Positions 1 through 8,268 of a stretch of 64,000 nt of DNA are shown piece after piece. Source of the DNA: Bacillus aerolatus (GTDB lineage Bacteria > Bacillota > Bacilli > Bacillales > Domibacillaceae); contig NZ_WEIO01000003.1 of NCBI RefSeq assembly GCF_009183655.1, forward strand, positions 62,001-126,000. The letters run 5' to 3'. How positions within the stretch are numbered: the first letter of the stretch is position 1; the number at the start of each line of letters is the position of its first letter. Under the pieces are notes generated by a model, which ran no database searches, had not been told where the DNA came from, and saw only the letters and a program-made list of their open reading frames with translations. The position numbers and the translations under genes were made by a program.

Positions 1-103
1 TTTTGTAAAAGGAATAGCTGTAAGTTTATCCGTTGCTGGCTTGTTTTTACATTGTTTCCTAAGACTGATTCCGCCGCTCTGCGATGTTCACTTTTTGAAT
101 AGA

Positions 104-874
104 TTAAAATAATCCGAGAAACTTCTTTTTCGTCCGAATTCGCTCCGGTGGTTCTTTGTACATATGCTGGCCGTTCACAATCAGTTCGGCGTTTTCTTTA
201 AAGTAATACACATAATCCGTTCCCGCTCTTTTTTGCAGGCGCTCGTGTGCTTGCGCCATATGGAAACTGCGGTTTTTTACGTTGTGAGCGTCGGAAGCAA
301 AGAGATGCGTTAAGTTCGCGTCAATCAGCTGTTCTGTAAACATCTGGATCTTTTTCCCGAACTTGCCAATATAAGAAGACGCAGTAATTTGTGTCGCCGC
401 TCCGTTTTTCACTAGGTTGTACAATCTGTCTGGTTTCTCTATTAGTTCCTGATTACGCTCAGGATGGACGATGATGGGCAAGAGCCCTTTCATCTGCATG
501 TCAAAGAAAAGTTGTTCCGCATATTGGGGAACATAGCCAGATGGAAACTCAATCAATACGTAAGATGAATCTCCGCCGATTGTCAGCAATTCATCTTTTT
601 CATAATCTTCCATTAATTCCCCGTATATTCGTATTTCCTGACCGGGTAGAATTTCGACATTTATACCCCCATCTTTTAGCTCTTTATTTAAGTCGGCTAC
701 ACCAGCGATAATGTCTTTTTTCACATTGTCGTACGTGCCGTTTTTATGGTGAGGAGTGGCCACGATTGTCGTGATCCCCTCTTTTTCTGCTTCTTTAGCC
801 ATGATTAAACTTTCTGTCAGTGTTGTTGCTCCATCATCGACCCTAGGTAAAATGTGGCAGTGAAGATCAATCAC
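104..874 (-). CDS. PHP-type tyrosine-protein phosphatase (CpsB/YwqE family), copy 1
   Basis: A manganese-dependent PHP-fold phosphatase that dephosphorylates the partner bacterial tyrosine kinase and so resets polysaccharide synthesis. The N-terminal metal motif DLHCHILPRVDDGA is at residues 3-16, and the internal HPERN and SDAH motifs of the family are present. I start it at GTG 874 (256 residues), because AGGGAGGTGAT lies just upstream and the second copy (25145-25915) begins at the equivalent residue; a longer frame to 928 has no such ribosome site. It is the third gene of a kinase module with 989-1690 and 1680-2423. Cytoplasmic. Family call is firm; the substrate is inferred from position. 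Confidence 0.93.
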   Translation of the reverse strand: MIDLHCHILPRVDDGATTLTESLIMAKEAEKEGITTIVATPHHKNGTYDNVKKDIIAGVADLNKELKDGGINVEILPGQEIRIYGELMEDYEKDELLTIGGDSSYVLIEFPSGYVPQYAEQLFFDMQMKGLLPIIVHPERNQELIEKPDRLYNLVKNGAATQITASSYIGKFGKKIQMFTEQLIDANLTHLFASDAHNVKNRSFHMAQAHERLQKRAGTDYVYYFKENAELIVNGQHMYKEPPERIRTKKKFLGLF

Positions 875-988
875 ATTATCACCTCCCTCTATTTCTAGCA
901 TTATAGTGACAATAATCATATGATTCACCTTACCATATATATGCCATTAAACCTATAGGATTTCCTCGACAGTATTTCCTAATTTCCC

Positions 989-1690
989 CTATTTACCGTA
1001 GTAATAATAGTAGTTTGAATCACTCTGTTTTCTATTATTTAAGACGACTCCAAGCGGCTTTGCATTGACTGATTGCAGAAGCTCCTTCGCTTTTAATGCC
1101 GCGTCGATTTCCGTTTTCCCGCTATTGACAACGAGTACGCTTCCATCACACTGGTTAGCGAGCACTTGGGCATCCGTCACTGCGAGGATCGGCGGCGTAT
1201 CAAAAATGACTATGTCGAATTGTGTATACGCTTCTTCCAGGCATTCTGCCATCGCCTCCGAACTAAGCAGCTCGGCAGGGTTGGGCGGAATCGGTCCGGA
1301 AGTCAATACGTGAAGGAAGTCAATCTCTGTTTGACCGGCTGCCTCAGAAAGTTCCATCTGCTTAGTCAATACATTCGTTAGACCAAAATTATTCATGCGA
1401 TTGAATGTGTAATGCGCGGTTGGCTTGCGCATGTCCGCGTCCACTAACAGTACTTTCTTCTTCTGCTGGGCAAAGACAACGGCCAGATTGCTCGCTGTAG
1501 TGGACTTCCCTTCTCCGGGACCTGCGGAAGTAACGAGCAAAGAGCGAATCGCCTGATCCACGGAAGAGAATAAAATATTCGTGCGGATCGTCCGGTACTG
1601 TTCGGAAATAGGTGACTTCGGATTTGTTTTGGCGATTAAATTTCGCTGAGCTGAGCCTGGAGCTGTCTTTTTCGTTTTCTTAAGAACCAA
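989..1690 (-). CDS. Bacterial tyrosine kinase (CpsD/YwqD family), copy 1
   Basis: Cytoplasmic BY-kinase of the exopolysaccharide control module. Walker A GPGEGKST lies at about residues 57-64, Walker A' is [10 protein letters not shown], Walker B is VIFDTPP, and the C-terminus carries the autophosphorylated tyrosine cluster (NYYYYYGK). The start chosen is TTG 1690: AGAGGTG sits six bases upstream, the resulting protein starts MVLKK like B. subtilis YwqD, and copy 2 has the same arrangement. An open frame continues to 1744 but lacks a better site. The TTG lies inside the end of the adaptor gene (11-bp overlap), so translation is probably coupled. The adaptor's cytoplasmic tail should activate it. 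Confidence 0.93.
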   Translation of the reverse strand: MVLKKTKKTAPGSAQRNLIAKTNPKSPISEQYRTIRTNILFSSVDQAIRSLLVTSAGPGEGKSTTASNLAVVFAQQKKKVLLVDADMRKPTAHYTFNRMNNFGLTNVLTKQMELSEAAGQTEIDFLHVLTSGPIPPNPAELLSSEAMAECLEEAYTQFDIVIFDTPPILAVTDAQVLANQCDGSVLVVNSGKTEIDAALKAKELLQSVNAKPLGVVLNNRKQSDSNYYYYYGK

Positions 1691-2423
1691 TGGTTTCACC
1701 TCTGTATGCTGTTTTCTTTGCACGGGACCTTGTTGTTTTTCCATCTTGCGCAGTAATCGTTGTCACGCTGCCAAGCATAGGGAGATCAAGCAGGCGCTCT
1801 ACATCTTGTTCCGTTTTCACTGTGTTATCGAGGTATTCGAGCAGGAAAACGAGACCGACACCTGCCATTAAACCGACGACAAGCGCAATGGCAATGTTTA
1901 ATAGCGGCTGCGGTTTAACAGGAGACATGCCTTCTGCTGCTTCTGCTTTCGCCAAAATACTGACGTTATCGACATTCATAATGTTTACAATTTCTTTTTG
2001 AAAGACTGTGGCCACTTCATTGGCGATGGCCGCGGCACGCTCGGGATCCGTATCCTGAACGGACACATTGACGACTTGTGAATCTTTTTCACTTTGAACG
2101 GTAATCTTCCCATTCAGCTCTTTCGCTGTCCCGTCCAGTTTTAAGTTATCGACCACTTTCTCCAAAATGGCCGGGCTTTTCATAATGACATTATACGTGT
2201 TGATTAGTTGCAGATTTGTTTGCACTTCCGTCGGGTTATAAAGCTGCTGCTCTGTCTTCGCCTGATTGACAAGCAGCTGTGTTGATGTTTGGTAAACGGG
2301 GGTAAGAACAAAATAGCTAATAATACCGCTGATCAACGCAGCCGAAAAAGTTATAAACAAGATTAACCTCAAGTGTTTTCGAAGCGTACTTGTCAATTCA
2401 CGCAAGCTGATTGTCTCTTCCAT
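1680..2423 (-). CDS. Chain-length determinant / kinase adaptor (Wzz/YwqC family), copy 1
   Basis: Polysaccharide co-polymerase adaptor of 247 residues. It has an N-terminal membrane helix at about residues 18-40, an extracellular segment with the NVDNVSIL region, a proline-containing second helix ([20 protein letters not shown]) near residues 168-190, and a cytoplasmic tail expected to activate the adjacent kinase. Family members set polymer length and switch on the BY-kinase. First gene of the three-gene module 2423-104. An AGGAGG site precedes the ATG. About three quarters of residues look shared with copy 2 at 26721-27467 by eye. Confidence 0.92.
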   Translation of the reverse strand: MEETISLRELTSTLRKHLRLILFITFSAALISGIISYFVLTPVYQTSTQLLVNQAKTEQQLYNPTEVQTNLQLINTYNVIMKSPAILEKVVDNLKLDGTAKELNGKITVQSEKDSQVVNVSVQDTDPERAAAIANEVATVFQKEIVNIMNVDNVSILAKAEAAEGMSPVKPQPLLNIAIALVVGLMAGVGLVFLLEYLDNTVKTEQDVERLLDLPMLGSVTTITAQDGKTTRSRAKKTAYRGETIGS

Positions 2424-2492
2424 ACTTTCCTCCTAGTAATATCATTAGTCGCTTTTCCAACAATTCTCTTAAACGATTGCTAACAAGTTGAA

Positions 2493-2521
2493 ATTATATC
2501 ATACCTTTTTGTAAAAAGGCG
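2493..2521 (-). promoter_or_regulatory. Probable sigma-A promoter (extended -10) for kinase module 1
   Basis: On the minus strand TGATATAAT gives an extended -10 (TATAAT at 2498-2493, TG at 2501-2500). The -35 about 17 bases upstream is poor, as is usual for extended -10 promoters. It lies 70 bases before the adaptor start codon. Confidence 0.55.
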
Positions 2522-2659
2522 TAGAAATTTAAGGCATTATGACGCTTGCGGCAAATCTTGACTTTAGATTCATTTAATAATAGATTTTAATAAAAGAACA
2601 GCTTTTTTTGATTTTTCCCAAAAAGAATACAAAGATATAGGAAAAAGGTGGAGGTTTTT

Positions 2660-3427
2660 TTGAAGAAATTTTCAATAGTGTTTTATATCCTCAGCATTAT
2701 TGTTTTTTTAATCGCGGCCAATGTTTATTGGAAAGAGCGTACGACCTTTTCATCGGCTAGTACAGCAGCTTCTACTGCTCCCTCAGATTCCACCAACAAC
2801 AGTCAGTCAGTAGATGACTTAACAAGAAAATGGCCAAGCGCTGCCAGGGAGGCTTTTTCTCAAACACGGGAAGCAGGCGTACCCTATAAAATCACCATTG
2901 CCGGCTCCTCCGCATTAGGTGCCGAAACAAATGGCTGGTCCACTGCCGTGAAAAAAGAACTGGACGATACATTCGGCCAGGCAGTAAAAGTGGACATTAA
3001 AGAATTCGACGGCACCTCGCTTGATTTTATGGAGTCAGATGTTCATGAAGCGATTATTCAATCGGCTCCCGATCTCATTCTCTATGAATCTTTTCTGTTA
3101 AAAGATAATGGTGTTGTTGACATGAATACTCATTCTGAACTGATTACTACATTTAATAAAGAGTTAAAATCTGCCAATGAACAAGCGGTTCTCATGTTGC
3201 AGCCGCCACACCCAATTTACAATGCTACTTTCTATCCTGCTCAAAAAGAAGACTTAAAAAAGTTTGCCCAGGACAACAGCTTGCGCTTTATCGACCACTG
3301 GAACGCTTGGCCGGATGTGAAAGATGAAAAAACGACTGAATTACTCTCTGAAGACCAATCTACTCCAAACGAGAAAGGCCACAAAATTTGGGCGGATTAT
3401 TTGTCAAAAGAATTAATAGCGGAATAA
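2660..3427 (+). CDS. Membrane-anchored SGNH/GDSL-type hydrolase
   Basis: A 255-residue protein with one N-terminal membrane helix (about residues 5-24), a Ser/Thr-rich linker and an SGNH-fold domain. The block I serine is in ITIAGSSALGAE, and block V is NEKGHKIWADYL near the C-terminus. Such enzymes hydrolyse esters, often acetyl groups on cell-surface sugars; removal of acetyl groups from the local polysaccharide is a plausible role but is inferred. I start it at TTG 2660 because AAGGTGGAGG precedes it at proper distance; the frame opens earlier with GTG 2648 inside that ribosome site. Divergent from kinase module 1. Confidence 0.78.
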   Translation: MKKFSIVFYILSIIVFLIAANVYWKERTTFSSASTAASTAPSDSTNNSQSVDDLTRKWPSAAREAFSQTREAGVPYKITIAGSSALGAETNGWSTAVKKELDDTFGQAVKVDIKEFDGTSLDFMESDVHEAIIQSAPDLILYESFLLKDNGVVDMNTHSELITTFNKELKSANEQAVLMLQPPHPIYNATFYPAQKEDLKKFAQDNSLRFIDHWNAWPDVKDEKTTELLSEDQSTPNEKGHKIWADYLSKELIAE

Positions 3428-3510
3428 AAAATACATGGCCATAAAAAACTGCACCCCAATTGTTAGTGGTGTCTAACAATTGGGGTGCAGTTCAGAGCCG
3501 TGTATTTTTT
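3426..3510. terminator. Bidirectional terminator shared by two convergent genes
   Basis: A 14-bp outer stem (3426-3439 with 3497-3510, one G-T pair) flanked by A6 and T6 serves both the SGNH gene and the LCP gene; it overlaps both stop codons. The loop holds a second perfect palindrome (3447-3492). Confidence 0.85.
3447..3492. repeat. Solo copy of IS3-family end palindrome
   Basis: Two perfect 20-base arms (3447-3466 and 3473-3492, aactgcaccccaattgttag and its complement) around a 6-base loop. The same palindrome, with one arm altered, forms the outer end of the IS3-type remnant at 60952-61233. Here no transposase follows, so it is a solo element sitting in a terminator loop. Confidence 0.8.
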
Positions 3511-4441
3511 ATTCTATATCCAAATGTTTTTTGAAAATAGATGATACCCTTTCTTTTTCTTCATCCGATACTAAGTAATAATAGACGCCGCCGATTTTCT
3601 TGTTGCTGCCTTCGACTTCCTCCTGCTTAATATTGTGTCTGGCAGGCGCATAGTTTTTTTGGATAGCCATCATTTCATCGATGGACAAATTCGTTTGAAC
3701 GTTTTTTTCCACGACTCCTAACATGCCATTGTATTTCCGGACGGATTGAGCACTCGCTCCTTTGTCAATGATGCCTTGAATCACTTGGCGCTGCCGAGCT
3801 TGTCTGCCGAAGTCTCCCTGCGGATCTTCATATCTCATTCGTGAATACTTCAACGCTTCTTCCCCATTCAACTTGATCGTGTCTTTAGGAAAGTCTTCTC
3901 CCTCATAAGAAAAAGCAAATGTATTATTAACAGTGATTCCCCCGACCGCATCCACAATATCTTTAAACCCGTCCATGTTCATTTCAATGTAGTAATCTAC
4001 CGGAACATCAAGAAATTCTTCTACCGTTTTCGCCGCCATATTGACGCCGCCAAACGCATACGCATGATTAATTTTATCTTCTTTGCCTTTGCCGACAATA
4101 TCCACACGCGTATCGCGGGGAATACTCAACATTTCCACTGAATTCTCCTGCCCATTCACAGACAGCAAAATCATCGTATCCGAACGCCCTTTATCCCCTT
4201 CCCGCTCATCCACTCCTAAAAGCAGCACAGTGAACGGCATGTTATCTTTTAACGACACTTCTTTCTCACGCTTCTCCGACTTCTCAAGCGCCGACTCATT
4301 TACCATGTTCTTTAGTGCACTATTGAAGGAAGAATACACATTGAATGCGAAGCCCGCCCCCACAACTATAAGTAACAACAAAATCGTTAATATAATCTTC
4401 TTCTTACCCTTTCTCTTTGGCGACCTTCTTCTTCGTTCCAT
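3509..4441 (-). CDS. LytR-CpsA-Psr (LCP) family phosphotransferase
   Basis: A 310-residue membrane-anchored LCP protein: a basic N-terminus (MERRRRSPKRKGKKK), one transmembrane helix at about residues 17-35, then the extracellular LCP domain with FTVLLLGVDEREGDKGRSD and SIPRDTRVDI motifs and the conserved arginine-rich YSRMRYEDPQGDFGR stretch that binds polyprenyl pyrophosphate. Family members move finished glycopolymers from lipid carrier to peptidoglycan. Next to polysaccharide genes, it is the natural candidate for attaching the exopolysaccharide or a wall polymer. The ribosome site AAAAGGAG precedes the ATG. Confidence 0.93.
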   Translation of the reverse strand: MERRRRSPKRKGKKKIILTILLLLIVVGAGFAFNVYSSFNSALKNMVNESALEKSEKREKEVSLKDNMPFTVLLLGVDEREGDKGRSDTMILLSVNGQENSVEMLSIPRDTRVDIVGKGKEDKINHAYAFGGVNMAAKTVEEFLDVPVDYYIEMNMDGFKDIVDAVGGITVNNTFAFSYEGEDFPKDTIKLNGEEALKYSRMRYEDPQGDFGRQARQRQVIQGIIDKGASAQSVRKYNGMLGVVEKNVQTNLSIDEMMAIQKNYAPARHNIKQEEVEGSNKKIGGVYYYLVSDEEKERVSSIFKKHLDIE

Positions 4442-4603
4442 GCTGTAGACTCCTTTTGTCTCATTCGTAGTGAAAAACTTTCTTCTTTCTTTTTAGAATA
4501 GCATGGATTTTGGAATGAGCAAGAAGCGTATGTTATTTCGGACAATTCTTTAAATCTGGAGTTTCATACGGAGAGAACAAATGAGCGGCCAATATTACGT
4601 ACT

Positions 4604-4880
4604 TGATCTTCAACAGGACAAAACTCTATTTGTCCTCCATTGTAGATCTTTATAATAACGAAGTCAGATCGTTGCCTGCAATAATTTGAACTTGTCGATG
4701 GACACCATGAAAAAAGCGGAACGTGAACGGCCCCCTCTTGCATAGTGATCAAGGGTTCCAGTACACATCCCTCCAATATAACAACCTGTTTAAAAGATAC
4801 AAGATGAACGTTAAGGCAAACTGCTTGGATAACGCCTGTATGGAAAGTTTCTTCAACCATTTTAAAACAGAAATTTTTCT
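4604..4880 (+). pseudogene. IS3-family transposase OrfB remnant
   Basis: Fragments of an rve-type transposase: YLSSIVDLYNNEV at about 4627-4665, then after two in-frame stops LLHSDQGFQYTS at 4735-4770 and NACMESFFNHFKTE to about 4875. These are the DDE-domain blocks of IS3/IS150-group OrfB, including the D of HSDQG and the E of ESFF. Both ends are missing and at least two frameshifts are needed, so it is dead. Confidence 0.8.
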
Positions 4881-4903
4881 CTTTATTCTTTATGAACGTT
4901 CTT

Positions 4904-5047
4904 TCACTTTTGCTCTTGAACGATCAACTGAAGCCTCTCGGGCAGCTCTTGAACATGTTTCTTAGCAGAAACACTCACTTCATTCCCACGTTCATACCCA
5001 AAAGCTAGTATTTGTTTAAATAATTCTTTCTTCTCCTGTTCACTCAC
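4904..5047 (-). CDS. Small protein of 47 residues coupled to VanZ-like gene
   Basis: A short gene starting at GTG 5047, whose first bases overlap the TGA of the VanZ-like gene (GTGA), with GGTAGGAGAGAG nearby as ribosome site. The product is highly charged (MSEQEKKELFKQILAFGYER...), predicted soluble and helical; no family recognised. Its 3' end runs just past the transposase remnant. The coupling suggests it is real, but expression is unproven. Confidence 0.5.
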   Translation of the reverse strand: MSEQEKKELFKQILAFGYERGNEVSVSAKKHVQELPERLQLIVQEQK

Positions 5048-5493
5048 TGCTTCTCTCTCCTACCCTTAGAATCATATTCAATTGATTTATTTAAACGGTA
5101 TTTCCTTCTCACCATTCTGCTCCAGACAAACAAAGCAAGAGCCGCACTAATTGAATCTAATAAGACATCAGCGATAGAACCCGTTCGTCCTGGAACAAGC
5201 GATTGGTGAAATTCATCCGTCGCTGCATACACAGTCGTCAGCAGCCAAGCAAAGAGAAATCTCTTCTTCCGAAACACGAAAGTAAATAAAATAGCAAGGA
5301 AACCAAACACCATTACATGAGTAGCCTTACGAATGAGGAAGTTAACCACTTTCGCTTGTTCGTCATTTAAATCAAGCAATTGTTGAAAGATGCTTAACGT
5401 ATTTGAACCAGCAGAAGATGGAGAGGCAGTAAACAAGAAGATAAGGAAACACCATGCGACTGGTACAAAAACTAAGAAGTAGTCCTTTTTCAT
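5044..5493 (-). CDS. VanZ-like family membrane protein
   Basis: A 149-residue VanZ-like protein with about four membrane helices. Diagnostic motifs are RKATHVMVFGFLAIL (residues 53-67) and YAATDEFHQSLVPGRTGS (about 93-110), followed by DVLLDSISAALAL. VanZ homologues occur near surface-polysaccharide genes and in glycopeptide clusters; biochemical function is unclear. It lies downstream of the ABC exporter operon behind a terminator and has a 4-base overlap with a small ORF. Confidence 0.85.
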   Translation of the reverse strand: MKKDYFLVFVPVAWCFLIFLFTASPSSAGSNTLSIFQQLLDLNDEQAKVVNFLIRKATHVMVFGFLAILFTFVFRKKRFLFAWLLTTVYAATDEFHQSLVPGRTGSIADVLLDSISAALALFVWSRMVRRKYRLNKSIEYDSKGRREKQ

Positions 5494-5527
5494 GTTAAAC
5501 CCTTTAATCTGCGTATTTCTTCACGCT

Positions 5528-5572
5528 AAAAAAAGGGGACTGACCCGTAATGATGAGTCAGTCCCCGATAAA
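5528..5572 (-). terminator. Intrinsic terminator after the ABC exporter operon
   Basis: Stem GGGGACTGAC (5535-5544) with GTCAGTCCCC (5557-5566), ending in T7 on the minus strand. The same GGGACTGAC core recurs at 9958-10005 and near 44163. Confidence 0.8.
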
Positions 5573-5776
5573 AAAGATGTCTGTTTAAAAAATGAGCAAA
5601 AAGCATTAATTACATGATTCTGATTTTCTACTGCCAAAAGGAAGACATCACTCCGCAGTAAACACTTTTTGCAGGAACTCTTTTGAGTTGTATCACCGCT
5701 GCGATAAAGCGCTGGGAACAGGCAGAGAGGACATCTTTCACTCGGCAGACCCTTAATAGTCAACCGTTTGGAACAT

Positions 5777-7111
5777 TTACTCAAATCTCAACGCTTTGCT
5801 CGGATTCATTCTCGCTGCTTTCAATGCTGGATAAATGCCAAACAAGGTGCCGACAGCGAGTGAGGAATATAACGCAAGCTTGACCCCCCATAGCGGCAAC
5901 ACAAGAGAAAAGATGAAAATGTTATTGTTCCACAGTTCAATAAAGACGTAGCCTAGTCCTATGCCAATGACTCCGCCAAGCAAACAAAGCAGGAGCGTTT
6001 CAAAGAAAAACTGTACCATCACTTCAAATGTCGTAGCGCCCAGCGCTTTACGAATCCCAATTTCCCGCGTCCGCTCCCTGACAGACATTACCATGACATT
6101 CATGATACCCGTTCCACTGATCAAGAGTGCCGTCACGGTGATCCCCACGAGCATGACTTGTAAAATCGTTGTTACTTTATCAAGCGCCTTGAGCATCTGT
6201 TCTTGCTTCACTACGCTGAAATCAATTTCCTTGTGATTTTCTTTAATCGCAGCAAACACATCGCTATCGACTTGGTCGATTACGGAGGTGCTTTTAGCTT
6301 CGACAATCATTTTATTCAAATTTTTCATATCTGTCTCTTGCAGTGCTGTTTCGATCGGCATGATGACATTGTTGTCAGTGCTTGCACCAAGTGTCGCATT
6401 CGGCGCCAGTACGCCAATCACCTTGTACTTCATGTCATTGATGACCACTTCTTTGCCGACAAGTGAAGCTTCCTTCTTTTCAGCAACTACCATTTGAGCG
6501 GTTAACGAAGAAAAAATCCGCTTCCACCACGGCTCGGGTGTGGCTTTTACCGGTGCGCTATTTTCCTGTGGTACACTTTCTTTCCCAAGCAGTCCGTCAT
6601 GAATGTTGCTTCCTAAAACAATCACTCTTGCTTTCTCTTTCTGTTCTTCTTTCGTAAAAAAACGTCCTTCTACGAGTTCCGCGTGCTGCACCCGGCTATA
6701 TTGATCCGTGCTGCCGACTAGTACAGACTGCAGCCTTTTTACATCCTTTCCTTCTCCCATTCGCACAGTCGTGACCGTTTCCAAATGAGGTGTCACTGAG
6801 CGGACATTTTCCACTTTTTCCACTGCTTTGGCGTCGTCATATGTCAGCGTACTCGGCACACTCGTTAAACCGCTCAAAAAATCCTTTTGGCCGCTTGCTG
6901 TATCGAGAACCCGTCCAGGGATAACTAAAATTTGCTCAGCCCCTAGCCCGCCCATCTGCTTCAACAGCGTATCTTTGACGCCAATGGAAATCGATATCAG
7001 CACAATAACCGCAAACATACCGATCACAACACCCATCATCGCAAACAGGACCCGTAAACGATTCGCCCACAACCCAAACCACGCCAGCTTAAATCCCGTA
7101 AGCAGCTTCAT
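5777..7111 (-). CDS. MacB/FtsX-type ABC transporter permease
   Basis: A 444-residue permease with the MacB architecture: one N-terminal helix (about residues 18-42), a large extracytoplasmic MacB-PCD-like domain (about 45-310), and three C-terminal helices carrying the FtsX domain (VRERTREIGIRKALGAT at about 344-360). The start ATG overlaps the ATPase gene by 23 bp and is preceded by GAGGGAG. With the ATPase it forms a mechanotransmission-type exporter, often for peptides, lipids or antibiotics. Substrate unknown; the position beside polysaccharide genes is only suggestive. Confidence 0.92.
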   Translation of the reverse strand: MKLLTGFKLAWFGLWANRLRVLFAMMGVVIGMFAVIVLISISIGVKDTLLKQMGGLGAEQILVIPGRVLDTASGQKDFLSGLTSVPSTLTYDDAKAVEKVENVRSVTPHLETVTTVRMGEGKDVKRLQSVLVGSTDQYSRVQHAELVEGRFFTKEEQKEKARVIVLGSNIHDGLLGKESVPQENSAPVKATPEPWWKRIFSSLTAQMVVAEKKEASLVGKEVVINDMKYKVIGVLAPNATLGASTDNNVIMPIETALQETDMKNLNKMIVEAKSTSVIDQVDSDVFAAIKENHKEIDFSVVKQEQMLKALDKVTTILQVMLVGITVTALLISGTGIMNVMVMSVRERTREIGIRKALGATTFEVMVQFFFETLLLCLLGGVIGIGLGYVFIELWNNNIFIFSLVLPLWGVKLALYSSLAVGTLFGIYPALKAARMNPSKALRFE

Positions 7112-7778
7112 TGGCCATCTCCCTCAACATGCCATTCTGCAACAGCAAAGTCCGTTCCGCCCGCTTCGCCACTTCGATATCATGCGTGATCATCACAACC
7201 GTAGCACCATTTTTATGTACGCGGTCGATTAACTGCAGGACACTTTCTGTCGTCCCTTCATCGAGGCTTCCAGTCGGTTCATCGGCTAAAATCAAGCTCG
7301 GCTCATTGATGAGCGCCCGTGCAATCGCTACCCGTTGCTTTTCCCCGCCGGATAAGCGGCTTGGCTTTTGACTCTTTTTATTCGATAATCCCACTTCTTC
7401 CAGCATGTTAAGCACCTTTGCTTTCTTTCCAACCCACTTTTTCCGGCCATACGTAAGCGGCAGCAGTACATTTTGATACACAGACAAATTAGGAATGAGC
7501 TGAAAATTCTGAAACACAAACCCAATTTCTTTGTTTCTCAGCGCCGCCCGTTTGCCTTTTCCCATTTTATGAACCGCCTGTCCAGCCAGCTCATACTCGC
7601 CGCCATCAAGCACATCGAGCGTGCCAAGCAAATTCAGCAGCGTACTCTTTCCCGAACCGGACTTCCCCATGATCGCCACATACTCACCTTGCCCGATTTG
7701 CAAATTTACGCCGCGTAAAACCGGCACCTTCTCTCCTCCTGAACGGTAAAACTTCTTTGCCTCGCGCAATTCAATCAT
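7089..7778 (-). CDS. MacB/LolD-type ABC transporter ATP-binding protein
   Basis: A 229-residue ATPase with Walker A GKSGSGKSTLLNLL (residues 38-51), Q-loop FVFQNFQLIPNLSVYQN, signature LSGGEKQRVAIARAL and Walker B LILADEPTGSLDE, then the H-loop VVMITHD. Two subunits would power the permease encoded directly downstream. The start is set by GGAGG seven bases before ATG 7778. Intact catalytic motifs indicate an active transporter. Confidence 0.95.
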   Translation of the reverse strand: MIELREAKKFYRSGGEKVPVLRGVNLQIGQGEYVAIMGKSGSGKSTLLNLLGTLDVLDGGEYELAGQAVHKMGKGKRAALRNKEIGFVFQNFQLIPNLSVYQNVLLPLTYGRKKWVGKKAKVLNMLEEVGLSNKKSQKPSRLSGGEKQRVAIARALINEPSLILADEPTGSLDEGTTESVLQLIDRVHKNGATVVMITHDIEVAKRAERTLLLQNGMLREMANEAAYGI

Positions 7779-7853
7779 CTAATAACCTCCAAACTAACGG
7801 AATATTGTTTCACTCGGACTCTACGTATCTAAAGATAAATTTTTTATTTAACT

Positions 7854-7904
7854 TCAAAAGCCCGTGATCATACGGAGTTAATCCAGTACAATCACGGGTT
7901 TTTA
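7854..7904. terminator. Hairpin terminator, usable in both directions
   Basis: Stem CCCGTGAT (7861-7868) with ATCACGGG (7891-7898), flanked by A-rich and T-rich runs. It closes the minus-strand unit that contains the VanZ remnant and the 433-residue secreted protein. Confidence 0.7.
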
Positions 7905-7945
7905 AATGGATACTTACATAAAAATAAAAAACTTCTTCAAAATCA

Positions 7946-8262
7946 ATTTCATTTTTTATTTTCGCTTCTTTGTCGACCCACTCGCTTCCACAAATAAAAC
8001 AGCACATAAAGAGCAAGCGCAATTGCCTCTCCAATCAAATCCAAAAACACATCATCAAGAAGCAGCATCCATCCACCTGTCTGTAGCTGGTGTAACTCAC
8101 CAAACGCTGCATACACACCAGTTGCCTGCGAGTACAATCAGCCCAACGCTTAATCGGTCTCTACAGCAAGTAACGTGAAACAGAGCTACAACCAATAAAC
8201 CAAACAAAAACAAGTGAGCCAACTTGCGGATAAAAAACTCGATAAAAGGGTAACTTTTAACC
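7946..8262 (-). pseudogene. Degraded VanZ-like gene
   Basis: Minus-strand translation near 8250-8150 reads YPFIEFFIRKLAHLFLFGLL, the VanZ RK(L/A)AH membrane block, but a frameshift around 8115-8135 moves the rest to another frame: GVYAAFGELHQL, then DDVFLDLIGEAIALALYVL, ending at 7949. The N-terminal helix is missing; the 433-residue gene now ends only seven bases upstream. A second, decayed relative of 5044-5493. Confidence 0.75.
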
Positions 8263-8268
8263 TTTATA

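Noticed and set aside
2463-2469. ATTCTCT, one base from the SinR heptad GTTCTYT, upstream of kinase module 1
   Set aside because: A one-mismatch heptad occurs by chance every few hundred bases, and no second half-site in the right geometry was found; the eps promoter at 27511 shows none.
4564-4860. Minus-strand 98-codon frame
   Set aside because: It is the opposite strand of the transposase remnant; no ribosome site.
5521-5784. Cys-rich frame with CPLCLFPALYRSGD and CKKC
   Set aside because: It overlaps the permease end, has no ribosome site, and runs through the transcription terminator before its stop.
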